A DNA stretch of 64,000 nucleotides from Gemmatimonadota bacterium. Lineage in GTDB: Bacteria; Gemmatimonadota; Gemmatimonadetes; Longimicrobiales; Gaopeijiaceae. The stretch covers positions 186,001-250,000 of the forward strand of contig JAJDXS010000004.1 of NCBI GenBank assembly GCA_022823145.1. The letters are read 5' to 3'. Shown here piece by piece: positions 18,016 through 25,588 of the stretch (within the stretch, counting starts at the first letter, position 1; every line of letters starts with the position of its first letter). Position numbers and translations under genes: made by a program. Under the pieces are notes generated by a model. It was not told the DNA's origin. It made no database searches and worked only from the letters and a program-made list of their open reading frames with translations.

Positions 18016-18851
18016 CTTGCGGCCCACGGGCCACCTCCCACCCCGGGGCCGTTCCCACGACGCCCATAAAGCTGCTCCAACTCGTCGATCTTGTCCTCGA
18101 CGACTGCTTCATACTCTTCACGCGACACCTCGTCGCCTTCTTCCGGCGCGCGAATCAGTCCCGCGTCCACTTCACCAAGCGCGATCTCCGTAGCGAAATA
18201 CTGGGCGCGCCCCCCGTCGAGCGACAGGACCAGGATCATTCCCGGCAGCCCGCCGTACGACGCGGGACCCCCGGAAACCGGTATTTCCGGGGTGAACCAC
18301 GCTTCGATCGCCGCGCCGTCGTGCTCTGCGGTCGCCTTCATCACCATGTGTCCCAGATGCTCCGCCTGTTCGGCCGTCATGCGCCAGGAATAGATGGGCG
18401 GTGGACCCGCGACACGGAAATCCCGCCCGAAGAACTCGCGCGTCTCCACGGCCGTGCCCTCCGAGTAGCTCACCCAGGCGTCGCGAACGACTTCCAGATC
18501 GCCGCGCGAGGCCGATCGCGTCTTCAGCCTTTGCAGACGGTCTCGCCAGCGACTGGACAGCTGGCTGCCGGCCTCGCCCGCGCCAGGCGCCAGCGTCATC
18601 CGGGATTCCGCAGGACCGAAGTGCAGGACGAGCGTGCTGGTCTCGGAATCCGGGATGTTGTCCCTCCAATCCTCGGGAATCTCGAAACCGTGCCGCTGGG
18701 AATAGGTGTAGGTGATTGTCCCCTGCTGTGCCGTCAGCACGGTGGGGATCACCAGCGCGGCCGCGATGGCCATGCCGGCGGGCGCGCCCGTGGCGATACG
18801 GATGCCACGCGCCATGCGTGCAACAACTGCGACAACCACACCTTCCTCCAT
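18012..18851 (-). CDS. GLPGLI family exported protein
   Basis: 279 residues. A hydrophobic signal ends near PTVLTAQQG. The diagnostic segment is YGGLPGMILVLSLDGG at about residue 207, preceded by a W-x-T-P-E-I-P motif, which matches the GLPGLI family. Start choice is open: ATG 18851 has no ribosome site, while GTG 18839 has GGAGG five bases upstream. The stop overlaps the start of the TonB-receptor gene. In other phyla these proteins are encoded next to barrel receptors and often peptidases; their biochemical role is not established. Here a 927-residue carboxypeptidase gene ends 44 bases upstream, which suggests a peptide-handling unit. A C-terminal acidic helix follows the core. Confidence 0.85.
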   Translation of the reverse strand: MEEGVVVAVVARMARGIRIATGAPAGMAIAAALVIPTVLTAQQGTITYTYSQRHGFEIPEDWRDNIPDSETSTLVLHFGPAESRMTLAPGAGEAGSQLSSRWRDRLQRLKTRSASRGDLEVVRDAWVSYSEGTAVETREFFGRDFRVAGPPPIYSWRMTAEQAEHLGHMVMKATAEHDGAAIEAWFTPEIPVSGGPASYGGLPGMILVLSLDGGRAQYFATEIALGEVDAGLIRAPEEGDEVSREEYEAVVEDKIDELEQLYGRRGNGPGVGGGPWAAR

Positions 18852-18895
18852 ACCGCTAAAGACAGGCGAGCAGTCCCGAGTGTTGCGCTGCCGGG

Positions 18896-21679
18896 TTAGC
18901 GCCCGTCGCCCTCCTCACCCTCATCCTCCTCTTCCGGAGCCTCCCAGAAGTCGGGATTGAACGGAGCCGCGGCCGCGACCTGCGCTCCGTAGAGCGCCGC
19001 GTTGAAGACGATGCGGAAGTTGCCGAAGGGCTGGCCGCGCCACTGCGGTCTCATGCCGAGCAGGATTACGCGTCCGTCCCCGTGCGATACGTCCAGCGCC
19101 GCCGCGTAGCCCTGAAGGTGTTCCTCGCCCAGCAGGTAGCCGGAGAGCAGCGGCGATCCTTCCGCCGGGTACTTCGCCAGGATCGCGCCCTCGAAGCCGT
19201 CCTCGGTGGTGAAGACCGGACTGCGCTCCACGACCACTTTCGCCCGCCCGGGCATGCCCGACATGACGGGGTGAGAGGGGTCGACCTCCATTTCGACGAT
19301 CGAGCCGCTCATGAAGTACTCGGTCGCGTCCAGATCCGCGATCACGTTCCGCACCGGCAGGTGAAGCTGCCCGATCGCGAACATGCTGGCGTTGTTGAAC
19401 GTCACGAGCGTCCCGCCACTGCGCACGAAAGCGTCCAGCGCACGCACGCCGACCGCCCCGATCCCGCCCTCGTAGCGCGGCGGCACGGTCCCCCTGGCAA
19501 ACCCGTTCAGGATCTGGCCCGATCCCATATCGGCCACGATGATCACGTCGTAGCGGTCGCGCAGCCCTCCGGCCAGCACGTCCGCGTTGCGCAGGCTGGT
19601 AAACTCGAAGTCGTAGACCTCCAGCAGCCAGCGGGTCCATCCCTCGTCCATCGACGGATTCCAGGGGCGGTAGAGACCCACACGCGGCCTGGCAAACCGG
19701 GTTCCCGTGGTGCCCGCGCGCTCGGTCCGCAGCCCCACGTCCGAGACAAGCGCGCTCCTCGCCGACCCCGACAAGCCGGTGATCAGATAGTGTCCGGTCG
19801 TACCCGCATCGCCGAATTCTCCCGCTGACCCGGGCACGAAGCTGACCTGGGCGCCGGCGTCCCAGGCCCGGTTCAAGGCCTTGAATGAGTTGTTCTGTGC
19901 AGGGTCCACGGCCAGGGCGCTGCCTCCGCCGTCGGTGCCGGCGGGGGGCACGATGGCCGCGGCGACGGGGTGACTGTCGAAGCCGACGCCCGTTGGGGAG
20001 TCGAACGTGGCCGCGTCCTCTACGTCGGCGTCCCATTGGAACGTGGCGACGCCCGTTCCCAGCACGGTCATCGCGTCCCTCACGTCCTCCCCCAACGGCG
20101 AGGCCGCCTCGACCACGTGCACCCCCATCAGGTACGGCAGCGTCCAGCCCGACACGTCGTACGGCTGGTCGGGCGGTCCCTCCGGATACTGGCGCAGATC
20201 CGGGTAGTCCTGCACGGCGAAAAGCTGGCGCACGAAGTGGGCGAAGGGCTGGTCCATGGCGATAACCCACGTCCCGGCCGGATGGGTGAGCCCGTCGTGC
20301 GTGACCCCCTCGCTCAGCTGATGCACCTCGATCCCGTTGTAGGCGAGGCGGCGCAGCATCTCGACCGCCGCCACCGGATCGTCCTGCTCCTGCGGAATGA
20401 AATATCCGTACGGCGGCCCGTCCGTGTACTGCGCGATCACGTCGCGCCCCGCCTGGTAGCGGTTGTAGAGGAGGTCGCGCCGGTACTTGGCCGCGAAGTC
20501 CAGCACCGAGATGGACGCGGTCAGCATGTAGTCCACAGCGTCGCGAAGGCGCCACCACCCGCCCTCCCAGGGGCTGCTGTAAAGCGACTCGGGCCGCAGC
20601 TCGCGGTTACGCGGCGGGAAGTCCTGCAGGGTGTAGAAGCCCGGGGTCGCGTAGCGGTAGAGCCCCGTCTCGGTCAGGAACGACGCCACGTTGTGGAAAT
20701 TGTTGGCGTGGTCCATGAAGCCGGGATACCAGTTGTCGAAGCCGGTCCCCATGTGCGTCGCGCCCCTCTGGCCTCGCTCCTCGAGCGCCTGCGACATCGC
20801 CATGCCGATCAGGTTGACCGTGCGCCACATCAGCGGATGCACGTGCGGCGAGATCGGCTCCGCGAACGGCGGAATCCAGATGCGCGTCGGGAAGGGCGAG
20901 CTCTGGTGGTGGTTGTACAGGATCTGTGGCTCCCACTCGCGCGCTACCCGCGTGGCCATCCGCGACTCGATCTGGTTGATCATGTAGCCGTCGCGGTTGT
21001 TGTCGTGCCCGATGTACTTCTGGTAGAGGAAGGGCGCCGGCGCGACCTCGTACGGCGTGCCCAGGTTGGAACGGTACCACTCCGCGATCATCGTCTGCCC
21101 GTCGGGGTTGATCGACGGCCACAGCATCAGGATCACGTTGGCGAGGATCGCGCGGACCTCCGGGTCGTCGTCGCCGGTGACCAGGTCGTACGCGAGCTGG
21201 ATCGTGTGCTGATGGGTCGCGGCCTCGGTGGCGTGGAGGCCGCCGTCGATGTGAACCAGGGCGCGCCCCTCGTCGGCGAGCGCGCGGGCTGCGTCGTCGG
21301 TGAGGCCGCGGGGGTGGGCCAGCCGCAGTGCGATCTCGCGGTGCCGCTCGAGGTTGGTGAGGTTCTCGGCGCTGGAGATAAGCGCGATGTAGACGGGCCG
21401 TCCGAACGAGGAGCGCCCGACCTCGCGCAGCTCGAGGCGGTCGCTGGCGGCGTCAAGCTGCTGGAAATACTCGATCGACTCCTCGAAGGTGGCGAGATAG
21501 AAGTCGGCGCCCACACGCTGGCCGAGAACGGACTCGGGGGTGGGGATCTGCGCGGCGAGGGGGTTGGTGGGGAGGAGGGCGCTGGCGGCTGCGAGGGCCG
21601 CCAGACCACGCGAAATGGCCTGCCCCTGCGCACGGCGGCGGGTGGAACACGGACCGGGTCCGACCGGCTTGGTTCTCAT
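18896..21679 (-). CDS. M14 zinc carboxypeptidase with amidotransferase-like C-terminal domain
   Basis: 927 residues from ATG 21679 (MRTKPVG), which gives a signal peptide ending near PLAAQ. Zinc ligands: H149 and E152 in LHATEAATH, and a later His in YNHHQ (about 257/258). The substrate-side motif SINPDG is present and the catalytic Glu is in FLTETG (E337). The C-terminal third (about 640-900) has a class I glutamine-amidotransferase-like fold (DVIIVADMGSG, then FVRSGGTLVTFNNAS), a known appendage of large bacterial M14 proteins. It should remove C-terminal residues from peptides in the periplasm or outside. It is the first gene of an operon with a GLPGLI protein and a barrel receptor. Confidence 0.88.
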   Translation of the reverse strand: MRTKPVGPGPCSTRRRAQGQAISRGLAALAAASALLPTNPLAAQIPTPESVLGQRVGADFYLATFEESIEYFQQLDAASDRLELREVGRSSFGRPVYIALISSAENLTNLERHREIALRLAHPRGLTDDAARALADEGRALVHIDGGLHATEAATHQHTIQLAYDLVTGDDDPEVRAILANVILMLWPSINPDGQTMIAEWYRSNLGTPYEVAPAPFLYQKYIGHDNNRDGYMINQIESRMATRVAREWEPQILYNHHQSSPFPTRIWIPPFAEPISPHVHPLMWRTVNLIGMAMSQALEERGQRGATHMGTGFDNWYPGFMDHANNFHNVASFLTETGLYRYATPGFYTLQDFPPRNRELRPESLYSSPWEGGWWRLRDAVDYMLTASISVLDFAAKYRRDLLYNRYQAGRDVIAQYTDGPPYGYFIPQEQDDPVAAVEMLRRLAYNGIEVHQLSEGVTHDGLTHPAGTWVIAMDQPFAHFVRQLFAVQDYPDLRQYPEGPPDQPYDVSGWTLPYLMGVHVVEAASPLGEDVRDAMTVLGTGVATFQWDADVEDAATFDSPTGVGFDSHPVAAAIVPPAGTDGGGSALAVDPAQNNSFKALNRAWDAGAQVSFVPGSAGEFGDAGTTGHYLITGLSGSARSALVSDVGLRTERAGTTGTRFARPRVGLYRPWNPSMDEGWTRWLLEVYDFEFTSLRNADVLAGGLRDRYDVIIVADMGSGQILNGFARGTVPPRYEGGIGAVGVRALDAFVRSGGTLVTFNNASMFAIGQLHLPVRNVIADLDATEYFMSGSIVEMEVDPSHPVMSGMPGRAKVVVERSPVFTTEDGFEGAILAKYPAEGSPLLSGYLLGEEHLQGYAAALDVSHGDGRVILLGMRPQWRGQPFGNFRIVFNAALYGAQVAAAAPFNPDFWEAPEEEDEGEEGDGR

Positions 21680-21817
21680 GCAAATCACGCTTTCTCGCGC
21701 CGGCCGCCAGTGGGCTCCGCACGCGGACTCGACGGTCGCGCCAGGCGCGTCTGGTTGATGCTGCAATGGAGTTGGACGATACCCGCCGCGATCCCGCGGA
21801 CGCAACGGCGTTGCCCG

Positions 21818-21843
21818 ATATATGGCTACCATATACCATATAT
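21818..21843. promoter_or_regulatory. AT-rich operator/promoter of the toxin-antitoxin pair
   Basis: ATATATGG (21818-21825) and CCATATAT (21836-21843) are perfect 8-base inverted arms ending 3 bases before the antitoxin ATG. Tandem ACCATAT copies (21828-21834, 21835-21841) lie inside. A -35-like TTGCCC (21811-21816) with 17 bases to TACCAT (21834-21839) fits a promoter whose start point would fall at the ATG. The AT richness stands out from the surrounding GC-rich DNA. Autoregulation by the ribbon-helix-helix antitoxin is the usual mode for such pairs. Confidence 0.6.
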
Positions 21844-21846
21844 GCC

Positions 21847-22161
21847 ATGAAGACGATCAAGACGACGGTGTACCTGAACGCGGCGGACTACCGCCAGCTC
21901 AAGTCCCTGGCAGCCGACGAGGGCCGCTCCGCGGCGGAGTTGGTGCGCGAGGCGGTGGCGGAGTACACGGCGCGCGCGACGGAGCGCGAGTGGCCCAGGT
22001 CCTTCGGGATGGGAGACAGTGGCGATCCGCACTTCGCGGAGAATTATGAAGACTACCTCGACGGTTTCGGGGAAGATGGCCTGGAGGACTACTACGGATC
22101 CCGGACTTCCGAGCGCCGCGAAGACGATCCCAAGGCAAAACCGAGCGGTTGGTCGGAGTAG
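21847..22161 (+). CDS. Ribbon-helix-helix (CopG/VapB-type) antitoxin
   Basis: 104 residues from ATG 21847; upstream codons of the open frame run through the operator and are unlikely to be coding. Residues 1-45 form an RHH DNA-binding domain: strand KTTVYLNAADYRQLKSLA, then the helix-turn DEGRSAAELVREAVAEY. The C-terminal 55 residues are acidic and aromatic (GMGDSGDPHFAENYEDYLD and on), a typical toxin-masking tail. No Shine-Dalgarno is visible, so the mRNA may be leaderless. The stop is 7 bases before the PIN-domain toxin start. It probably represses its own promoter alone or with the toxin. Confidence 0.88.
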   Translation: MKTIKTTVYLNAADYRQLKSLAADEGRSAAELVREAVAEYTARATEREWPRSFGMGDSGDPHFAENYEDYLDGFGEDGLEDYYGSRTSERREDDPKAKPSGWSE

Positions 22162-22168
22162 CGATTCA

Positions 22169-22627
22169 GTGATAGTGGCGGACACGAGCGCCTTACTGGC
22201 GCTCATGGACGGTGGGAATCCACACCGGGCGGTGCTTCGATCCGCGTTGCGTGCGGATCCCGATGGTTGGGTCGTCCCATGGGCAGTTCTACCCGAATTG
22301 GATTACATGGTGGCCAAGCGCCTCGGCCAAGCTACAGTTACGGCATTCCGAGCCGACCTGGCCGAAGGACGTTTTCCGATCGAGTGGGGCGGAGCCCACG
22401 ACCTGCAGAGAGCACTCAAGCTTGACCGCACTTATCGCGATCTGTCGCTGGGCCTGGTCGATGGCATCGTCATGGCCGTGGCAGAGCGCCTCGAGGCGCG
22501 GGCGATACTGACTCTGGATCTCCGCGACTTCGGAGCGGTCACCCTGAAGGGCGAACCCGAGATCTGGCCGCGCGATCTTCCGGCAGGTTCGGACCCCGAA
22601 CCGACCCGCCCCGTCTGGCCAGGCTAG
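22169..22627 (+). CDS. vapC: PIN-domain ribonuclease toxin (VapC-like)
   Basis: 152 residues from GTG 22169 (a GTG at 22175 is also possible). The PIN acidic set is intact: D5 in VADTSALLAL, E43 in LPELDYM, D98 in GLVDGIVMAVAE and D117 in LTLDLRDFG. VapC-type PIN domains cleave tRNA, rRNA or mRNA and are held inactive by their cognate antitoxin; the RNA target here cannot be read from sequence. The gene follows the RHH antitoxin by 7 bases in the normal antitoxin-first order. It ends at a GC-rich palindromic stretch facing the GH109 gene. Confidence 0.88.
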   Translation: MIVADTSALLALMDGGNPHRAVLRSALRADPDGWVVPWAVLPELDYMVAKRLGQATVTAFRADLAEGRFPIEWGGAHDLQRALKLDRTYRDLSLGLVDGIVMAVAERLEARAILTLDLRDFGAVTLKGEPEIWPRDLPAGSDPEPTRPVWPG

Positions 22628-22638
22628 CGCTAGCGCGG

Positions 22639-22652
22639 CGGCCCGGGGGCCG
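22639..22652. terminator. GC-rich hairpin between vapC and the GH109 gene
   Basis: CGGCCC-GG-GGGCCG lies in the 39-base gap between convergent genes, next to a GCTAGCGCTAGC palindrome that overlaps the toxin stop. The stem is strong but short and has no T-run. Confidence 0.35.
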
Positions 22653-22666
22653 GCCGGCCTCGGACG

Positions 22667-24109
22667 TTACGCCCCCACCACCGGCCAGGGCACCCACTCC
22701 CTCCACTGCCCGCGCGTAAAGTCCGGGAACTCCACCGGCGCGCTCCCGTTCGCCACGCTGATCTCGGACAGTTCGCACACGGCGCTCAGCGCCGCCGCAT
22801 CGTAGACGTTCATGTCGAGCGGCAGACCCTCCCGCAGGCACTTGATGAGCCGATAGTCCTCCATGAAGTCCATGCCGCCATGGCCCGCGCCGATCGAGGC
22901 CTCGCGGAGCGCGCGCCACAGAGGATGCTCGAAGTCGTCGTAGTAGGTGTCGGCTTCCTCCCAGCGGTGCGACGGACTGCGGCCTTCGATGTAGACGCGG
23001 TCGGGATAGCCCTGGAAGATCCCTCTCGTTCCCTGAACCTTGTTGATTCTGTCATACGGGCGCGGGAGGTTCGTGTCGTGGGCCACGTAGATCGTCCTGC
23101 CCAGCGCGGTCTGGATGAGGCTGCCGTTCACGTCGCCCAGCGCGAAGGTCTCGGCGCGCTTGGCGTGGCCTTCCGGGTAGTTGGCGACCGCCCATTCCTG
23201 CAGCCCGCGCGAGGGGCTGCTCATGGAGACGAGCGTCGCAAAGCGGTCGCCGCGGTTGATGTCCATGCAGTTGGCGACCGGACCGAGGCCGTGCGTGGGG
23301 TAGAGGTTGCCGTTCCGGGTCCAGGAATGGTCGCGGCGCCAGAGTCCCTCGCCGTCGTCGGCAAACTTGATGCCGCGGAGGTCGTGCAGATACCCGCACT
23401 CGGCGTGCAGGATCTCGCCGAGCAGTCCCTGCCGCACGAGGTTCAGGCAGAGAAGTTCGGCGCGCCCGTAGTTGACGTTCTCCATCATCGCGCAGTGGCG
23501 GGCGTTGCGCTCGGCGGTCTCGACGAGGCGCCAGCAGTCTTCCAGCGTGTACGCGGCAGGGACCTCGGTGGCCGCGTGCTTGCCGTTTTCCATGGCCGCG
23601 ACGCAGACGGGGACGTGCCAGCGCCAGGGCGTGGCCGTGTAGACGAGGTCGAGGTCGGCCTCGGCGCAGAGGCGCTCGAAGTCGGTCTCGCCGTTCGTGT
23701 AGAGGGCCGGACGGGGGTGGCCGGCCTCTTCGATGATCGCGGCCGCGCGCTGCGCGTGGGACTCGCGGATGTCGCAAACGGCCGTGACCGTGCACCCGTC
23801 GATGCGCACCAGGTTGCGGACGTGCGCGGTACCCATCCCGCCGACGCCCACGTAGCCGATCCGCACGTGGTCGATCGGCGGGGCGGCGAGCGGGTGGTCG
23901 GGAGGGGTGGCGAGGGAGTGGGGAACGGCAGCAATACCGCTCGGCGTGCCCCGACCGAGGCCGGAGTCGCTCCCCGCGCCGCCGCAGCCGGCGAGCGCAC
24001 CCGTGGCGACACCCAGGGCGCCGGTCTTGAGAAAACCGCGGCGATCGACGCCGCTTCCGATGGCCATTCCCGGTGCGTTGTCCACGCCCTCAGGTCGTCT
24101 TTCACTCAT
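22667..24109 (-). CDS. GH109-type NAD-dependent alpha-N-acetylgalactosaminidase, Tat lipoprotein
   Basis: 480 residues. A Tat motif DRRGFLK (about 22-28) runs into a lipobox LAGC (C42), so the enzyme is exported folded with its cofactor and anchored. The Rossmann start is VGVGGMG (88-93). General Gfo/Idh dehydrogenases have an EKP motif; here it is EVPAA (182-186), followed by MMENVNY and NLYPTHGLGPVANCMDINRGD (H273). This combination is that of GH109 glycosidases, which cleave alpha-GalNAc through transient NAD oxidation at C3. Activity on other hexosamines is possible. An MFS transporter gene lies 50 bases upstream on the same strand, probably for the released sugar. Confidence 0.82.
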   Translation of the reverse strand: MSERRPEGVDNAPGMAIGSGVDRRGFLKTGALGVATGALAGCGGAGSDSGLGRGTPSGIAAVPHSLATPPDHPLAAPPIDHVRIGYVGVGGMGTAHVRNLVRIDGCTVTAVCDIRESHAQRAAAIIEEAGHPRPALYTNGETDFERLCAEADLDLVYTATPWRWHVPVCVAAMENGKHAATEVPAAYTLEDCWRLVETAERNARHCAMMENVNYGRAELLCLNLVRQGLLGEILHAECGYLHDLRGIKFADDGEGLWRRDHSWTRNGNLYPTHGLGPVANCMDINRGDRFATLVSMSSPSRGLQEWAVANYPEGHAKRAETFALGDVNGSLIQTALGRTIYVAHDTNLPRPYDRINKVQGTRGIFQGYPDRVYIEGRSPSHRWEEADTYYDDFEHPLWRALREASIGAGHGGMDFMEDYRLIKCLREGLPLDMNVYDAAALSAVCELSEISVANGSAPVEFPDFTRGQWREWVPWPVVGA

Positions 24110-24159
24110 GAATCGCGTCCTTGCGCCGAAGCAATGCGCCCGGAGTCTGCGACTACGCC

Positions 24160-25362
24160 TCAGGCGCCCGGATCATCGTACTTCAACCCCGGATGCAATG
24201 CCAACAGCGCTGCGAGCCCGGCCACGGGCAGCGACATGAGCGCCGCGGCCTGGGGCCCGGTGACGTCCGCCACCGCGCCGGTAACCATCACTCCCAGGGC
24301 CCCCACGGCCCAGGCCAGCCCCATTACGATGCCCGAACTGGCGCCCGCCGCGCGCGGATACATCTCCTGGGCCATGACGACGATCGGGGGCAGGGTGGCC
24401 ATCCCGAGAAAGCCTGCGGCCGCGATCGCCAACATTCCGGTCATCGTCCACGGTCCAAGCCACACTGCCAGGAGGTGCGCGGGCAGTGCCCAGGCGCAGA
24501 GGTGGAACAGCAGGCGTGGGCGGCTCACGCGATCCGTCAGGAAGCCACCCGTGAGAGTGCCGAACGCCTGAGCGCCCAGGTAGACCGATAGTGCCGCCGC
24601 ACCCAGCGATTCCGAGCCGCCCATGTCGGCCACGATGATCGGCTCCATGGTCAGGAACACGCGCTGTACGAAGGCCATCGTGGCGCTGATCCCGAAGATG
24701 ATTCCCAGAGGGCCCGCCAGCCGTCGGAGGACCGCAGCCGGAGTAGGCGGAGGCGTCGCGCCCCGGGTCTCGCGGCGTCCGCTCGGCAACCCGCGGTAGA
24801 AGACCGGGGCGAAGAGTACGGCCGGGAGCATGGCCACCCACAGACCCTTCATGCCGCCCCAGGCGACCAGCGCTACGGCGACGAGAGGTCCGGCCGCGTA
24901 CCCCACGGCGCCTCCGAACGAAAAAACCGAATAGCGCTTGCCTCCGCCCCTTCCCGCGCCCACGCGCACGGCGTAGGAAGCCCCGGGGGGATGAAACGCA
25001 GCGCCGCCCAGGCCCCCCATGACCAGCATCAGCAGCAGGGGCCAGAATGAGGGCGCGAATCCGATCAGGGAAACGAAGACCGCACTGGTGACCACCCCGC
25101 CCACGGCGAAGATCCTGCGTCCGAATCGGTCCGCCAGATACCCGAAGAACGGCTGTGGAATCGCAGTGGCGATGGCGAAGGACGCCCCCAGGGTCGCGGC
25201 GGCCGCGATCGACAGGTCCAGGTCATTCATGATTCGCGGCAACAGCGGCGGGACGACCGAGGCGTAGGCGTCGTTGATCAGGTGCGCCACCGCGACGATG
25301 ATCGCGATGCGCGTGGCGGGGATGGTCGCCGGGGTGAGATTCGGGGAGGCTGTGCCGGGCAC
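24160..25362 (-). CDS. MFS transporter, FsR-like
   Basis: 400 residues from a GTG; about 12 hydrophobic helices. The first helix carries HLINDAYASVVPPLLPRI, and the loop after helix 2 has GYLADRFGRRIFAVGG, the major facilitator loop 2-3 signature. HPPGASYAV in helix 4-5 resembles the fosmidomycin-resistance-like branch (GxAFHPxG). The direction (uptake or efflux) is not readable. The gene precedes the GH109 glycosidase gene by 50 bases in the same direction, so uptake or exchange of an amino sugar is a reasonable guess, but a drug exporter fold cannot be excluded. Confidence 0.8.
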   Translation of the reverse strand: MPGTASPNLTPATIPATRIAIIVAVAHLINDAYASVVPPLLPRIMNDLDLSIAAAATLGASFAIATAIPQPFFGYLADRFGRRIFAVGGVVTSAVFVSLIGFAPSFWPLLLMLVMGGLGGAAFHPPGASYAVRVGAGRGGGKRYSVFSFGGAVGYAAGPLVAVALVAWGGMKGLWVAMLPAVLFAPVFYRGLPSGRRETRGATPPPTPAAVLRRLAGPLGIIFGISATMAFVQRVFLTMEPIIVADMGGSESLGAAALSVYLGAQAFGTLTGGFLTDRVSRPRLLFHLCAWALPAHLLAVWLGPWTMTGMLAIAAAGFLGMATLPPIVVMAQEMYPRAAGASSGIVMGLAWAVGALGVMVTGAVADVTGPQAAALMSLPVAGLAALLALHPGLKYDDPGA

Positions 25363-25476
25363 GTGTGGGCTGGGGGTCTGCGAGGTCGCGCTGGTCCCGT
25401 CGAATGACCTTCCGCAAAGACGGAATCCCGGTCAAGTCCGTCGGCAGTTGCTCGTCGGCTTCATCCGTTGCGCGGC

Positions 25477-25505
25477 TGGAAACCCGCCTTCATCCTGCCT
25501 AGTAT
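25477..25505 (+). promoter_or_regulatory. Possible promoter of the LVIVD-DUF305 cassette
   Basis: TGGAAA (25477-25482), 17 bases, then TAGTAT (25500-25505), 84 bases upstream of the first LVIVD gene, in the 226-base divergent gap with the MFS gene. TAGTAT is the best -10-like hexamer found in the gap. The match is weak and unconfirmed. Confidence 0.3.
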
Positions 25506-25588
25506 GGTCCGGGTGCTCGATCTCCAACGAACCGAGCCGCCCGCTTGTCGTTTGACTGGACGCAACCCACTTCCGCAGGACGTTACGA

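Noticed and set aside
21766..21846. Longer antitoxin start through the operator
   Set aside because: The extra residues would be encoded by the AT-rich palindrome and add nothing to the ribbon-helix-helix fold, which begins at ATG 21847.
22667..24109. Ordinary sugar dehydrogenase of the Gfo/Idh family
   Set aside because: The catalytic EKP motif is EVP, and MMENVNY with NLYPTHGLGP matches GH109 glycosidases.
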